From: Vibrio toranzoniae
GTDB taxonomy: Bacteria; Pseudomonadota; Gammaproteobacteria; Enterobacterales; Vibrionaceae
Direction: 5' to 3'
DNA: 64,000 nucleotides
Assembly (NCBI RefSeq): GCF_024347655.1
Contig: NZ_AP025515.1
Span: 682,001-746,000, forward strand
Shown here: positions 44,390-54,192 of the stretch, piece after piece
Position numbering within the stretch: the first letter of the stretch is position 1
Layout of the letters: each line of letters begins with the position of its first letter
Notes under the pieces: model-generated
Databases searched by the model: none
What the model saw: only the letters and a program-made list of their open reading frames with translations
What the model was told of the DNA's origin: nothing
Made by a program: the position numbers and the translations under genes

Positions 44390-45283
44390 ATGAATATATT
44401 ATTAGCAATGATCCCCGCGTTTTTTTGGGGAACAACCTATGCAGTAACACAATTTACGCTGCAAGAATGGCCACCATTGTTATTGGGGGCTTTACGCGCA
44501 TTGCCTGCGGGGTTGTTATTGTTAGCCGTAAAACCAACACTGCCTAAAAAAGGCGAGTGGCAGATCATTTTCACTTTAGGCCTGATCAACATCGCGACCT
44601 TCTTTGGTTTGATCTTCGTGATGGCACTAACACTGCCTTCGGCGATTTCAGGCGTGGGTATGATCTCTGTGCCTGTATTTGCAATGATCTTCCATTGGGT
44701 AGTGAAGAAGCAGCGTCCGCACTTGATTCAAGCCCTTTCTGGTATTGGCTTGATCACCTTAGCGTGGATTCTATTCAACCCAAGTCAAATCGCTTTGAAC
44801 CCAATCGGTTTAGGTGCGATGTTCGCGGCAATCATGTGTATCGTCATCGGCAGCAGCATTACCAAATCATTAGGCAACCGTATGCACTGGTGGAAAGTCT
44901 TAACTTGGCAGCTCATTCTAGGCGGTACGATTTTGTCTGTCGCATCTGGCGTCCATGCGTTCATCGACCCGCAGTCTTATGTTAACGCTGTCACTCATTT
45001 CGATACGCGTAATGCAATGGGTCTACTGTGGGTAATTGGACTGAACACAGCACTTGGTTACGGCATGTATGTATGGTTGCTACAACGTATGTCTGTGGTT
45101 GATTTCACCTTCGGTGGTATCGCCAACCCAGTGGCTGGTATCGTGACAGGAATGGTGTTGATGGGCGAATCGTTCACTGCGGTTCAATACTCATTGATGA
45201 CAGGTATGATCGTGATGTCACTGCTGCCTCAGTTGATTCTTGCAATCCGACAACCCAAAGCGGTCAAGCCCGTTACACAGTAA
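44390..45283 (+). CDS. EamA/DMT-family transporter
   Basis: A 297-residue inner-membrane protein with ten hydrophobic segments in two five-helix repeats, as in the drug/metabolite transporter superfamily (MIPAFFWGTTYAVTQFTL at the start of repeat one, ALGYGMYVWLLQRMSVVDF in repeat two). No classical ribosome site precedes the ATG, only AAAG, so the transcript could start very close to it. The divergent MarR gene suggests that export of a small toxic or signalling compound is induced by that compound. The substrate is unknown. Confidence 0.85.
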   Translation: MNILLAMIPAFFWGTTYAVTQFTLQEWPPLLLGALRALPAGLLLLAVKPTLPKKGEWQIIFTLGLINIATFFGLIFVMALTLPSAISGVGMISVPVFAMIFHWVVKKQRPHLIQALSGIGLITLAWILFNPSQIALNPIGLGAMFAAIMCIVIGSSITKSLGNRMHWWKVLTWQLILGGTILSVASGVHAFIDPQSYVNAVTHFDTRNAMGLLWVIGLNTALGYGMYVWLLQRMSVVDFTFGGIANPVAGIVTGMVLMGESFTAVQYSLMTGMIVMSLLPQLILAIRQPKAVKPVTQ

Positions 45284-45315
45284 ATCTTACTGATAACCCC
45301 GCTCTAGTACTTACA

Positions 45316-45345
45316 AAAAGCTCCAGTATCGCTATTGGAGCTTTT
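45316..45345. terminator. Bidirectional terminator between the EamA and MFS genes
   Basis: AAAAGCTCCA (45316-45325) and TGGAGCTTTT (45336-45345) form a perfect stem between convergent genes. Confidence 0.88.
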
Positions 45346-45371
45346 GCGTATCTCATCAGAACGATACCGAG

Positions 45372-46553
45372 TTAGCGCCAGCTAAAGACACGAACTTCGT
45401 TTCCTTCTTCCGGCTTCTTGGGAATATTCAATGAAAGTGCAAGAGACATTGCCGCCATAACGGCACCAATATAGAAAACCGTTGCAGGAGATGATAACCA
45501 AATCACACCAAACACGACTGGAATCACAACCGCTGCAATATGGTTAATAGTGAAAGAGACACCGGCAGTTGATGCCATATCCGCTGGGTCAGCAATTTTC
45601 TGAAAGTAGGTTTTAATTGCCAAAGCGAGTGCAAAGAACAAGTGATCAACCACATAGAGCGCAGCCGCCCACTCAGCACTTTGTACCAAACCATAACCAA
45701 CAAACACACCAATTAGGCCTACGTATTCGAAAATCAATGCCTTACGCTCACCCACCACCCCAATAAATTTACCTATACGTTTTGCGAACAAGAAGTTAAA
45801 TAGGTAGTTAACTAAGAACAGTAGCGTTACGTCAGCAGCTGAGTAGCCGAACTTCTCGACCATCAGAAACCCCGCAAATACGGTAAAAATTTGTCTTCTT
45901 GCTCCGCTCATAAACGTTAGCGCATAGTAAAGCCAGTAACGCTTTCTGAGTACCAGTTTCTTATTTTGTGGGGTCTTAGTTTGAAACTCAGGAAAACCAA
46001 AGGTCATTACCAGTACAAGAATAAAACCGATTCCTCCGGTGATGCCATACACCCAAGAAAATCTGAAGTTAAGCAGCTCCAACATCACCCAAATTGAGCC
46101 ATAAGTTATCAGTGACGCCAGCGCCCCAACCGAGATCATTTTGCCCAACATCTCTGGTGCTTCTTCTTTGCTTAGCCACTGTAACGACAAAGACTGCTTA
46201 AGCGTCTCAAAATAATGGAAACCGGTCGACATCAAAATAGTGGTCATCAACAAACCGGTTAATGACGGAAAGAGACCGGTAATTGCTGTCCCCACAGTTA
46301 GCATTGCCAGCGATACCAACATGAAACGTTGCTCGCGAATGAACGCTAACACAAACACGACAGTAAACGCCAAGAAGCCCGGAATCTCACGAACACTTTG
46401 TAGCAACCCAATATCAGAACCATCAAAGTTCGCCTTTTCAATCACAAAGTTATTCAGCAGAACCATCCAGCTTGAAAATGCGATAGGTACAATAATCGAA
46501 ATCAGTAATAAAAAATTTTGCGGCGTTTTCCAGCTCGCGGTTCTATCGAACAT
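45372..46553 (-). CDS. MFS transporter
   Basis: A 393-residue major facilitator protein with about 12 hydrophobic segments and a short cytoplasmic loop in the middle (FQTKTPQNKKLVLRKRYW). The substrate cannot be read. The start codon lies inside the 3' end of the upstream kinase-like gene (11-nt overlap), so the two are translationally coupled. The partnership with a kinase-like and an acetyltransferase-like protein suggests handling of a small metabolite. Confidence 0.82.
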   Translation of the reverse strand: MFDRTASWKTPQNFLLLISIIVPIAFSSWMVLLNNFVIEKANFDGSDIGLLQSVREIPGFLAFTVVFVLAFIREQRFMLVSLAMLTVGTAITGLFPSLTGLLMTTILMSTGFHYFETLKQSLSLQWLSKEEAPEMLGKMISVGALASLITYGSIWVMLELLNFRFSWVYGITGGIGFILVLVMTFGFPEFQTKTPQNKKLVLRKRYWLYYALTFMSGARRQIFTVFAGFLMVEKFGYSAADVTLLFLVNYLFNFLFAKRIGKFIGVVGERKALIFEYVGLIGVFVGYGLVQSAEWAAALYVVDHLFFALALAIKTYFQKIADPADMASTAGVSFTINHIAAVVIPVVFGVIWLSSPATVFYIGAVMAAMSLALSLNIPKKPEEGNEVRVFSWR

Positions 46554-47703
46554 TGACGGACTCCTGTTCGTCTAATTGAGTGAGCACTCGTAAGGTCAAC
46601 TGCTCAGTATACGGGTTAATCTTCCAGTGCTCTGGGCTCCAACCTTTTACGAAACGTTGGAAATCAGCCCATGCCACATAAAACATAGGTCGCCATGCAG
46701 CTTCGACATCATAGAACGAGAGTTGTGGTTGATAGTGTGCCAGTGCCTCTTTCAAGTGTTGGAAGTAAATGTCTAAGAGCTGTGATTCAAGCTCAACGCA
46801 ATCTTGCGGCCTAATCGCGCTGCTCATGAACAAAGCCACGTCTTTCATCGCACACCCGTTTCCAACATATTGAAAATCGACGGCAGCCGCGTTTTCTCCA
46901 GCTAAATCAAAACAGAAGTTGGCAAGTTTAGCGTCACCATGCACTAAAGTTGAATACGGACACTCTCTAAGTAGACGGTCGATGTGTTGTGCTTGGTTCT
47001 TTAATGGTAAGTCTGTCAGCGCGTTTAACTCATCAGGACGCGTGTCTAAATGCCAGTATGTGCCAACTTTCCATAATGACGCAGACTGCTCTTGATCGAT
47101 ATGGATGTGCTTCGCGTGAAAATTAGCGAGCCACTTTAGACAAGCGTTGCGCTGTTTAACCTCCAAAGATGTATAACGGAGTGCTAACTCAGGTTGAGTA
47201 TCTTTGGCAGCCAATTCATCAAAAACGGAGAGCACATCAAACTGAGAGGTCAGCGGAAAGCCGACATCCGCTAGATCTTGCATCACGATAAGCCACTCGT
47301 TCTCTTCTAGTTCACAATGCAATCCTACAGGCATAGGACAACGTTCATCCCACTGTTGAGTGAAGGATTGATACCAAGCCGTCTCCACTTGGTAAGAATG
47401 CACTTTACGTTGGTGAGATAATCTGGTGTTCCAACCCTTTGGATGATTCGCTTTATCCGGCAACGCGACATGTTTAACGATGAGGCTATTGAATGGAGCA
47501 CTGCTTTTTTTAGAAAAAACCAAACGGACCAACTCACCATATCCGCCCCACAAACGTTGAATCACTTGGGTATCAAACCCTCGATGACACCCAAGTGAGG
47601 TGGCAATTTTTTGATAGAGTTCAGGTTGATCGATACTCAAACTGACTTCGGGTTGAACAGGATTTTTTGACGATATTGATTGAGACACCATTGATCGAGA
47701 CAT
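46543..47703 (-). CDS. Choline/aminoglycoside kinase-like phosphotransferase
   Basis: A 386-residue protein of the protein-kinase-like fold used by choline, aminoglycoside and EcKL-type kinases. The catalytic loop is LVHGDAKLANFCFD (Brenner motif HxDxxxxN, with Asp near residue 257). The metal-binding Asp is in AAAVDFQYVG, and the N-lobe Lys is in LIVKHVALPDK. The substrate is probably a small molecule but is unknown. It lies between a GNAT gene 10 bp upstream and the MFS gene, which it overlaps. Confidence 0.8.
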   Translation of the reverse strand: MSRSMVSQSISSKNPVQPEVSLSIDQPELYQKIATSLGCHRGFDTQVIQRLWGGYGELVRLVFSKKSSAPFNSLIVKHVALPDKANHPKGWNTRLSHQRKVHSYQVETAWYQSFTQQWDERCPMPVGLHCELEENEWLIVMQDLADVGFPLTSQFDVLSVFDELAAKDTQPELALRYTSLEVKQRNACLKWLANFHAKHIHIDQEQSASLWKVGTYWHLDTRPDELNALTDLPLKNQAQHIDRLLRECPYSTLVHGDAKLANFCFDLAGENAAAVDFQYVGNGCAMKDVALFMSSAIRPQDCVELESQLLDIYFQHLKEALAHYQPQLSFYDVEAAWRPMFYVAWADFQRFVKGWSPEHWKINPYTEQLTLRVLTQLDEQESVNVR

Positions 47704-47713
47704 AACTGCTGTT

Positions 47714-47998
47714 TTATGCCTCAGACGCTAAAAGGTGTGACCATTGTTGCTGCCTATTCATGTAATGCACCACATAGCTACAAACAGGGACAATTTTGAA
47801 GCCCGCTTGCTCAATTTCGGGTAACACAGACTCCATCATCACCTTACCAAAGCCCTTACCTTGCAGGTCATCAGGTATGCGAGTCGAGGTAATATGCAGC
47901 ACATCTCCCTGTTTCTGGTACTTAACAACAGCAAATTGGTTAGGCTCTAGCTCAACTGTGATCTGATTCTCTTTTTGATCCCATTTTATGGTCTTCAT
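47714..47998 (-). CDS. Small GNAT-type N-acetyltransferase
   Basis: A 94-residue protein of the short YjdJ-like GNAT group. The acetyl-CoA-binding motif is LQGKGFGKVMME near residue 52, with the usual C-terminal VPVCSYVVHYM segment carrying a Cys. The ATG at 47996-47998 follows GGAG. The acceptor is unknown. It is first in the GNAT-kinase-MFS series on the minus strand. Confidence 0.82.
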   Translation of the reverse strand: MKTIKWDQKENQITVELEPNQFAVVKYQKQGDVLHITSTRIPDDLQGKGFGKVMMESVLPEIEQAGFKIVPVCSYVVHYMNRQQQWSHLLASEA

Positions 47999-48274
47999 TC
48001 TCAACTCCAACAAATAATTGATACACCAAACAATTAAAGTTTGAAGTATTAGTTCCTTGTAATAGACTAACGCAAGCGCATAGAAATAGAACTAAGTACT
48101 TACAATCAAAGCAAATGTTTTTAGAGTTCGCGGCTTAATATAAAATTATCAACCAATGATAACACTCTCTAAACCATCGTAACGTACACCTATAAAATCT
48201 AGCACGTAATAACCCATTGTTAGAAAGTTATTCATATAACGAACAAACGCATGTTGGCACATGGAGAGTAGAGA

Positions 48275-49021
48275 ATGAACGCACCACTGAAGAAGCCTTT
48301 GGAGCATAATCAGGCCCTTCAAGACCCTCGTAATCGTACCGTTTCCACGATTAACAGCACTGATGCACTCGCCATGATCGAACACGGGAGTGAGCTTACG
48401 CTGAATGTCTCGACACCCGTTGGCACAAAGTTTCTCGCCACGACAAAGTTTATCGGTACTCACAGTGAGAACTGTATCCTTATTGAGGTTCCAGAAGTCT
48501 CAAACAACGACCTTAATTTTTTCTTCCAAGAAGGTTTTTGGATGACAGCTCGTGCATATTCTCTAAGAGGTGAAGGCGCGCTGATCCACTTTAGGTGTCA
48601 GATTCACCATCATGTTGGTGACCCCTTCCCCCTGCTGGTTCTTTCCACGCCAAGTACGATGCAAGTAACTCAGCTTCGTAAAGAAACACGTTATGAGGTA
48701 AACCTCAGTTCGAGAATTATCTTAAATGACCAACGCATGAATTGCGAAATTAGGGATTTATCCAAAAGTGGTTGTCGCTTTGTGACATCACCCACTGCTC
48801 GACCCATTCAGATCACCGATAGAGTATCCATAGAGATCACGCCAGAAAACTACAACGGACCATTGATCCCTCCGCTTAGAGGGATTGTCTGCAATCTACA
48901 AAAGTCGACACATTACGCGCGATATGGCATCGAATTTGATGATATTGGTAGAGCCAACGCCAAAAACTTACTCGGAAAATTGAAGTTCGACGGTATTAAG
49001 CTCCGTTTACGGAATGCTTGA
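48275..49021 (+). CDS. PilZ-domain c-di-GMP receptor, YcgR/PlzD-like
   Basis: A 248-residue protein with an N-terminal YcgR-N-like domain and a C-terminal PilZ domain. Both c-di-GMP-binding signatures are present: RKETRY (RxxxR type) near residue 140 and DLSKSGCRF (the D/NxSxxG motif) near residue 167. The layout matches V. cholerae VC0042/PlzD. Such proteins act in motility and surface behaviour. It is a single gene with its own terminator. Confidence 0.88.
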   Translation: MNAPLKKPLEHNQALQDPRNRTVSTINSTDALAMIEHGSELTLNVSTPVGTKFLATTKFIGTHSENCILIEVPEVSNNDLNFFFQEGFWMTARAYSLRGEGALIHFRCQIHHHVGDPFPLLVLSTPSTMQVTQLRKETRYEVNLSSRIILNDQRMNCEIRDLSKSGCRFVTSPTARPIQITDRVSIEITPENYNGPLIPPLRGIVCNLQKSTHYARYGIEFDDIGRANAKNLLGKLKFDGIKLRLRNA

Positions 49022-49046
49022 GCACTCGAGATTGTAAGAATAAAAA

Positions 49047-49075
49047 AACAGCCATCGATAATGTCGATGGCTGTT
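49047..49075. terminator. Bidirectional terminator between the PilZ and Lon-like genes
   Basis: AACAGCCATCGA (49047-49058), loop TAATG, TCGATGGCTGTT (49064-49075): a perfect 12-bp stem. Confidence 0.92.
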
Positions 49076-49122
49076 TCGTTTACAGTTAACTGGAGTTTAG
49101 CGAATTTACGTAAGGCGATAAG

Positions 49123-51483
49123 CTATTTACGAAGCGCGTTAAGTTTAGCTTGAGCGATACCAAAGATAGTATTGATTGGATAACTCCCCTCATCGCTAAG
49201 CTCACCCGCCGCTTTGCCAGTGAACAGCTCAATCGCTTCCGTCACATGATCGATAGCCCAAATATTAAACTCACCCTTTTCAACCGCCTTAACGATATCG
49301 CTACGCAGCATTAAATTATGAACATTCGAACGCGGGATGATCACCCCTTGCTCACCTGAACGCCCTTTGATCTCGCATACATCAAAGAACCCCTCAATTT
49401 TCTCATTCACCCCCCCAATTGGCTGAGATTCACCAAACTGGTTCATAGATCCGGTAATCGCAATGTCTTGACGGTTTGGCTGCTTCGAAAATGCCGACAC
49501 CACCGCACAAAACTCCGCCATACTCGCACTGTCACCATCTACGCCACCGTACGATTGCTCGAAAGTAATATTAGTGGTGAGTGGAACTTTCGCCGTTTTA
49601 CCGAAGACTGAAGAAAGATACGCAGATAGTATCATTACCCCTTTCGAGTGAATGCTGCCACCTAGGTCTACATTTCTTTCTATATCAACCACTTCACCGT
49701 CACCGTAAGCCGTGGTTGCGGTGATTCGGTTCGGGGCACCAAACATATGATCTGTCGTACTCAATACAGACAGAGCATTGACCTGTCCCACCGATAGGCC
49801 ATCAACACGAAGTAAGGTCGTACCATTGATGAACGTTTCCATCACGCTGTCTTGCAACCGGCCGACACGCATTTGCTGATTCGATAACGCTTGCTCAACA
49901 TGTGTCGAGCGAATCAAATTCGACTTCGCTCCTCTCGCCACGTAGTTTGATTCTCGAAGCAAATTCGCAATATGTGCTGAGTGCAAGGACAATTTACCTT
50001 GGTCACCAGCCTGACGAGAGCTATGTTCGATGATTCGCGCTATCGCTTTACGATCACAATGCAGCATGTTGTTGTCATGAACAATGCTCGAAATGAAACG
50101 CGCGTAATGCATTTCCGAGTCCGCGGTACGCTTCATCTCATCTTCAAAATCAGCCGTTACACGAAACAGTTCTGCAAACTCCGCATCGTAGTGCTGCAAC
50201 AGTTGGTAAGTACGATAATCACCAAAAAGAATGATCTTAACATCTAATGGAATCGGTTCTGGATCAAGCGATACCGCTCCTGTCAACGTCACCTCTTTTT
50301 CCAACGAAGTGAAGCTCAGTTGACGCGAACGTAAAGCTCGTTTCAAGCCTTCCCATACATAAGGCTGTTCCAATACTTTCACTGCATCAATCAGTAATAC
50401 GCCGCCGTTGGCTCGGTGTAAACTACCCGCTCGAATCAGAGAAAAGTCAGTAAATACCGTACCTTTAAAAGTCGCTGTTTCTACATAGCCAAACAAAGAG
50501 TGGTAGTTCGGGCTTTCTTCTACCACAACCGGTAGCGTTTGCTTTTTCTGGCTAACAATCACGTTAACGTTGTAACGGCGAGGTATTTTCTTATCTAAAG
50601 ATGCTGTCGCTATTTCAGCTTGTTCTGTACTTTCTTCTAAGAAAATATCCGCGTTATCGACAATATCTTTTCGAAGTGACGTAAGGTACTTTTTGATCTC
50701 TGGATATTGACTGTAATCCTTCTTCAGCTGTTTGATAAAGTGCGTAATGACGTCTCTCGCAGTATCATCATTGAGCTTTTGAATTTTCTCTGTATAGGTT
50801 TCTTCAAGCTCCGTCAGTTCACGAGAAATGGTTCTTAACCCTACTTCCAATGCATCGATGGTTTTATCGAATTGCTCCTGCTCCTCAGGCGACAGCAAAT
50901 CAAAGCTCTCTTCGGTATGAAGCTCATCGCCATTCATTGCAACGAATTGGTAATCACCCTGCGTTGTGATAGTCAGGTTGATGCCCTTGTCTTTCGCTTC
51001 TTGACTAATCGCTTCCAACGCAGCCTGCTGCTTTGACGCTAGCTGGTTTTTAAGCCTATCCGCTCGGCTAAAGTACATCTCATTATCAAAGGCAAGTGGC
51101 ATTGCCTTAAGCAATTTACGCATTAACTTTTCAATATCTTGCTTTAAGTTACTGCCTACACCTGTTGGTAATTTGAGAACTTTCGGTGTACGGATATCTT
51201 CAAAATTCGCGATATAGCACCAATCAAAAAGCTCTTCCGCTTTCTGAGGATGTCGGTTGAGATAGCGCAAAATCATGGTGCGTTTACCAAGGCCATTTCG
51301 CCCTATCGCATAAATGTTGTAACCCTTTTCCTTGATTGACATCGCGAATTCAACGGCCTTTTGTGCTCGTTCCTGTCCGACAATCTCATCAATTGGAGCC
51401 AGTTCTTTGGTCGATTTACATGGTAGCTTCTCTAATTCTGCTACCTGATACAGCTGTTCTGCATTGAGTCTTTGCATCGCCAT
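49123..51483 (-). CDS. Lon-like ATP-dependent protease
   Basis: A 786-residue AAA+ protease of the Lon-like (S16) group. The Walker A is GRNGLGKRT at residues 61-69. A long helical insertion follows (about 130-290), then the second half of the AAA+ module (GGVLLIDAVKVLEQPYVW as Walker B). The C-terminal S16 protease domain has the Ser-Lys dyad in VDGDSASMAEF and GGVNEKIEGFF. It lacks the N-terminal Lon substrate domain and is not canonical Lon. The first ATG, 5 nt after AAGGAGG, is used. The targets are unknown. Confidence 0.9.
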   Translation of the reverse strand: MAMQRLNAEQLYQVAELEKLPCKSTKELAPIDEIVGQERAQKAVEFAMSIKEKGYNIYAIGRNGLGKRTMILRYLNRHPQKAEELFDWCYIANFEDIRTPKVLKLPTGVGSNLKQDIEKLMRKLLKAMPLAFDNEMYFSRADRLKNQLASKQQAALEAISQEAKDKGINLTITTQGDYQFVAMNGDELHTEESFDLLSPEEQEQFDKTIDALEVGLRTISRELTELEETYTEKIQKLNDDTARDVITHFIKQLKKDYSQYPEIKKYLTSLRKDIVDNADIFLEESTEQAEIATASLDKKIPRRYNVNVIVSQKKQTLPVVVEESPNYHSLFGYVETATFKGTVFTDFSLIRAGSLHRANGGVLLIDAVKVLEQPYVWEGLKRALRSRQLSFTSLEKEVTLTGAVSLDPEPIPLDVKIILFGDYRTYQLLQHYDAEFAELFRVTADFEDEMKRTADSEMHYARFISSIVHDNNMLHCDRKAIARIIEHSSRQAGDQGKLSLHSAHIANLLRESNYVARGAKSNLIRSTHVEQALSNQQMRVGRLQDSVMETFINGTTLLRVDGLSVGQVNALSVLSTTDHMFGAPNRITATTAYGDGEVVDIERNVDLGGSIHSKGVMILSAYLSSVFGKTAKVPLTTNITFEQSYGGVDGDSASMAEFCAVVSAFSKQPNRQDIAITGSMNQFGESQPIGGVNEKIEGFFDVCEIKGRSGEQGVIIPRSNVHNLMLRSDIVKAVEKGEFNIWAIDHVTEAIELFTGKAAGELSDEGSYPINTIFGIAQAKLNALRK

Positions 51484-51722
51484 CGCCGCCTCCTTAGTCC
51501 TTTATTACTTGGGGTAAATAAAATCAGTGTAGATGTAATTTCCTATAAATTTAGTGACTTACGCTACACGACCGTCCAACCGGGTAAATAATGTACAATT
51601 TAACGCATTTTTAAGAATAATGAGGGTTTTAATTCACCGACTTAACATGTGAATGATTTTAATTTGCAATTGATAATAAATATCATTAACATTTTAAAAT
51701 ATTCTAAAATGAGGATGTGGAC

Positions 51723-52217
51723 ATGGAAATTGAACGATGCTGGATGCACTACCTAAAAGCTGAACAGTTAATGGAACAAGGTCACTGGCCTGAAGCACAG
51801 CGTCTTTATGGTGATGTTCTCAGTTCTCTTCCTCATCACATCCAAGATGCGGCATATCAAAGCGATATCAAACCCTGCCAGTTTGCTTGCCTACTTGCAG
51901 GTTTAAGAGACGCGAGCGTTGCTCAATCTGAGATTCTCAACCGTTTAGGGCAGCATCAACAGGCCTTCGATACCTTGAATCAGTCTTACGCACTGATGCA
52001 GTTTATCTCGCTTGAGAGCACCGAGCTGATTCAACGCACCTATGGGCTATTGGAACAACAAAGTGAAGATCTACTCAATCACCTTATCGCTTTTTGCAGT
52101 GCTCAGCGCAGCGCGCATTGGATGCTCGAACTAGAACAAATTCAACGTGCTCATCATCACTTTGGGCAACTAAAAACAACGTCAGAAGTTCAATCTTCAC
52201 CTAATGTCTTAAATTGA
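51723..52217 (+). CDS. Hypothetical helical-repeat (TPR-like) protein
   Basis: A 164-residue cytoplasmic protein that is mostly helical, with TPR-like units near residues 8-40 (KAEQLMEQGHWPEAQRLYGD) and about 78-105 (LNRLGQHQQAFDTLNQSYAL). I do not recognise a named family. The ATG at 51723 follows GAGG; a GTG at 51717 is an alternative. It lies 12 bp before the yejF-like gene and is probably co-transcribed with it. Confidence 0.68.
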   Translation: MEIERCWMHYLKAEQLMEQGHWPEAQRLYGDVLSSLPHHIQDAAYQSDIKPCQFACLLAGLRDASVAQSEILNRLGQHQQAFDTLNQSYALMQFISLESTELIQRTYGLLEQQSEDLLNHLIAFCSAQRSAHWMLELEQIQRAHHHFGQLKTTSEVQSSPNVLN

Positions 52218-52229
52218 TAAGGATATATC

Positions 52230-53858
52230 ATGTCGGACCGGGCCATTCTTAAAGTAAATAACCTCTCCGTTAGCTTCAGAACCAATGATGGAATCATTGA
52301 TGCGGTGAAAAAGGTTAACTTTACCCTTAACTCAAGCGAAACCTTAGCCATTGTTGGTGAATCAGGTTCAGGTAAATCCGTCTCTTCTAACGCACTTATG
52401 CGCTTGCTTCCCGATAACGCCATTATTGATGAGCAATCAGACATCGAATTTGAGGGACAATCGATTCTTGGCAAGACTGAACCAGAAATGCAGTCGATTC
52501 GTGGTGACAGAATCGGCATGATCTTTCAGGAGCCGATGACTTCTCTCAATCCATACCTGCGAGTAGGTATTCAAGTGACTGAAGCCCTAATGTGCCATCG
52601 TAAGGTATCCAAATCGAAAGCAAAACAACGTGTGTTAGCGCTGTTCAACCTCGTTCATCTGCCAATGCCAGAGCAGGCGTACAACAAATACCCGCATGAG
52701 TTTTCTGGTGGTCAACTACAGCGAATCATGATCGCAATGGCGCTGATCAATGAGCCCAACATTCTGATTGCAGACGAACCTACGACAGCGTTAGATGTGA
52801 CCGTTCAGGCTGAAGTGCTTTCTTTGATCAAAGAAATTCAGGGAAAAATGGGCATGGCGATTTTGTTCATCACCCACGATTTAGGTGTGGTGAAACACTT
52901 TGCTGACCGCGTACTCGTAATGTGTAAGGGAGAATTGGTTGAAGAAGGTTTGACCCAAGCATTATTTGACCACCCTAAACACGATTACACACGCATGCTG
53001 ATTAACTCGATTCCGAAAGGCGCTAAAGTGCCTGTTGAGGCATCAGCACCTGAGCTGCTTTGTGCCGAAGATATTCGCGTAAAGTTCTTGATCAAATCTC
53101 ACTTCATCCAAAGCAAGAACCAATACTTCGAAGCCGTAAAAGGCATCTCATTAACCCTCAAACAAGGTGAAACGTTAGGCATTGTGGGTGAATCTGGCTC
53201 TGGTAAGTCAACACTTGGACGAGCGTTAATCGGCTTGCTGCCAAGTAGCGGACGTATTGTCTACAAAGGCCAAGACGTGAGCTTATTAACCGATAAAGAA
53301 CGCCATAAACTCAAGAAAGATGTACAGATGGTTTTCCAAGACCCTTATGGTTCTTTATCACCACGCATGACAGTTGGGGAGATCATCGCCGAAGGCTTAA
53401 CGGTGCATCAACCTCACTTGTCAAAACAAGAACGTTTAGAAAGAGCACGCAAAGCATTGATTGAGGTTCGCTTAGAACCAAACTCAATTAACCGCTACCC
53501 ACATGAATTCTCTGGTGGGCAAAGACAACGTATCGCGATTGCGCGCGCGCTGATTCTAGAACCCTCTTTCATTTTGTTGGATGAACCAACCTCAGCACTT
53601 GATCGATCGGTACAACTGACCGTGATTGACTTACTGAAAGACATTCAAGCCAAGCACAACATCGGCTTCCTTTTCATCAGCCACGACCTCTCGGTGGTGA
53701 AAGCACTATCGGATCGTGTATTGGTGATGCAAAAGGGCGAAGTGATGGAGGAAGGCTCTACGGAAGATATTTTCAATGCACCACAAAACGACTACACCAA
53801 GAAACTTATCGCAGCATCGTTCGACTTAGAAAACAAATCGAAAAAAAATGCAGCGTAA
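52230..53858 (+). CDS. Peptide ABC transporter double ATPase, YejF-like
   Basis: A 542-residue protein with two fused ABC ATPase domains, as in YejF. Each half has a Walker A (GESGSGKS), a signature (FSGGQLQR and FSGGQRQR) and a Walker B (ILIADEPTTALD and ILLDEPTSALD). YejF energises the YejABE oligopeptide/microcin C importer. Here no permease or binding-protein gene is adjacent on either side, so partners must be encoded elsewhere. An AAGGATATATC stretch precedes the ATG. It is followed by a terminator about 170 bp downstream. Confidence 0.9.
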   Translation: MSDRAILKVNNLSVSFRTNDGIIDAVKKVNFTLNSSETLAIVGESGSGKSVSSNALMRLLPDNAIIDEQSDIEFEGQSILGKTEPEMQSIRGDRIGMIFQEPMTSLNPYLRVGIQVTEALMCHRKVSKSKAKQRVLALFNLVHLPMPEQAYNKYPHEFSGGQLQRIMIAMALINEPNILIADEPTTALDVTVQAEVLSLIKEIQGKMGMAILFITHDLGVVKHFADRVLVMCKGELVEEGLTQALFDHPKHDYTRMLINSIPKGAKVPVEASAPELLCAEDIRVKFLIKSHFIQSKNQYFEAVKGISLTLKQGETLGIVGESGSGKSTLGRALIGLLPSSGRIVYKGQDVSLLTDKERHKLKKDVQMVFQDPYGSLSPRMTVGEIIAEGLTVHQPHLSKQERLERARKALIEVRLEPNSINRYPHEFSGGQRQRIAIARALILEPSFILLDEPTSALDRSVQLTVIDLLKDIQAKHNIGFLFISHDLSVVKALSDRVLVMQKGEVMEEGSTEDIFNAPQNDYTKKLIAASFDLENKSKKNAA

Positions 53859-54026
53859 AAGGAACTAATCAACATTAACAACGTCTTATAAATATATTCT
53901 GAATAAGTGTCTATACTCAAAATAGTTGGAGTTGCAGTTAACAACGCTACAACTTCAAGTATCAAGAATATAATAAATTGCACTCTAGAATGGATATAGC
54001 AAAACTGGTTTGGCCGCCAAAAAGAG

Positions 54027-54055
54027 AAATGTCGCATGGATGCGACATTTTTCGT
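54027..54055 (+). terminator. Terminator after the YejF-like gene
   Basis: AAATGTCGCA (54027-54036), loop TGGA, TGCGACATTT (54041-54050), then TTCGTTT. The rest of 53859-54192 is AT-rich with no gene. Confidence 0.8.
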
Positions 54056-54192
54056 TTCTGGCGTATATGAAAAATCAACTCAGTGATTATGAAGGCTTGC
54101 TCATATTGTCGGCTCTTAACAGGATTAGCTGACATCCAATACGTAAAGTCGGATTAAATATTGAGAAACTTTGAAAACGTTTTTGGACAAAA

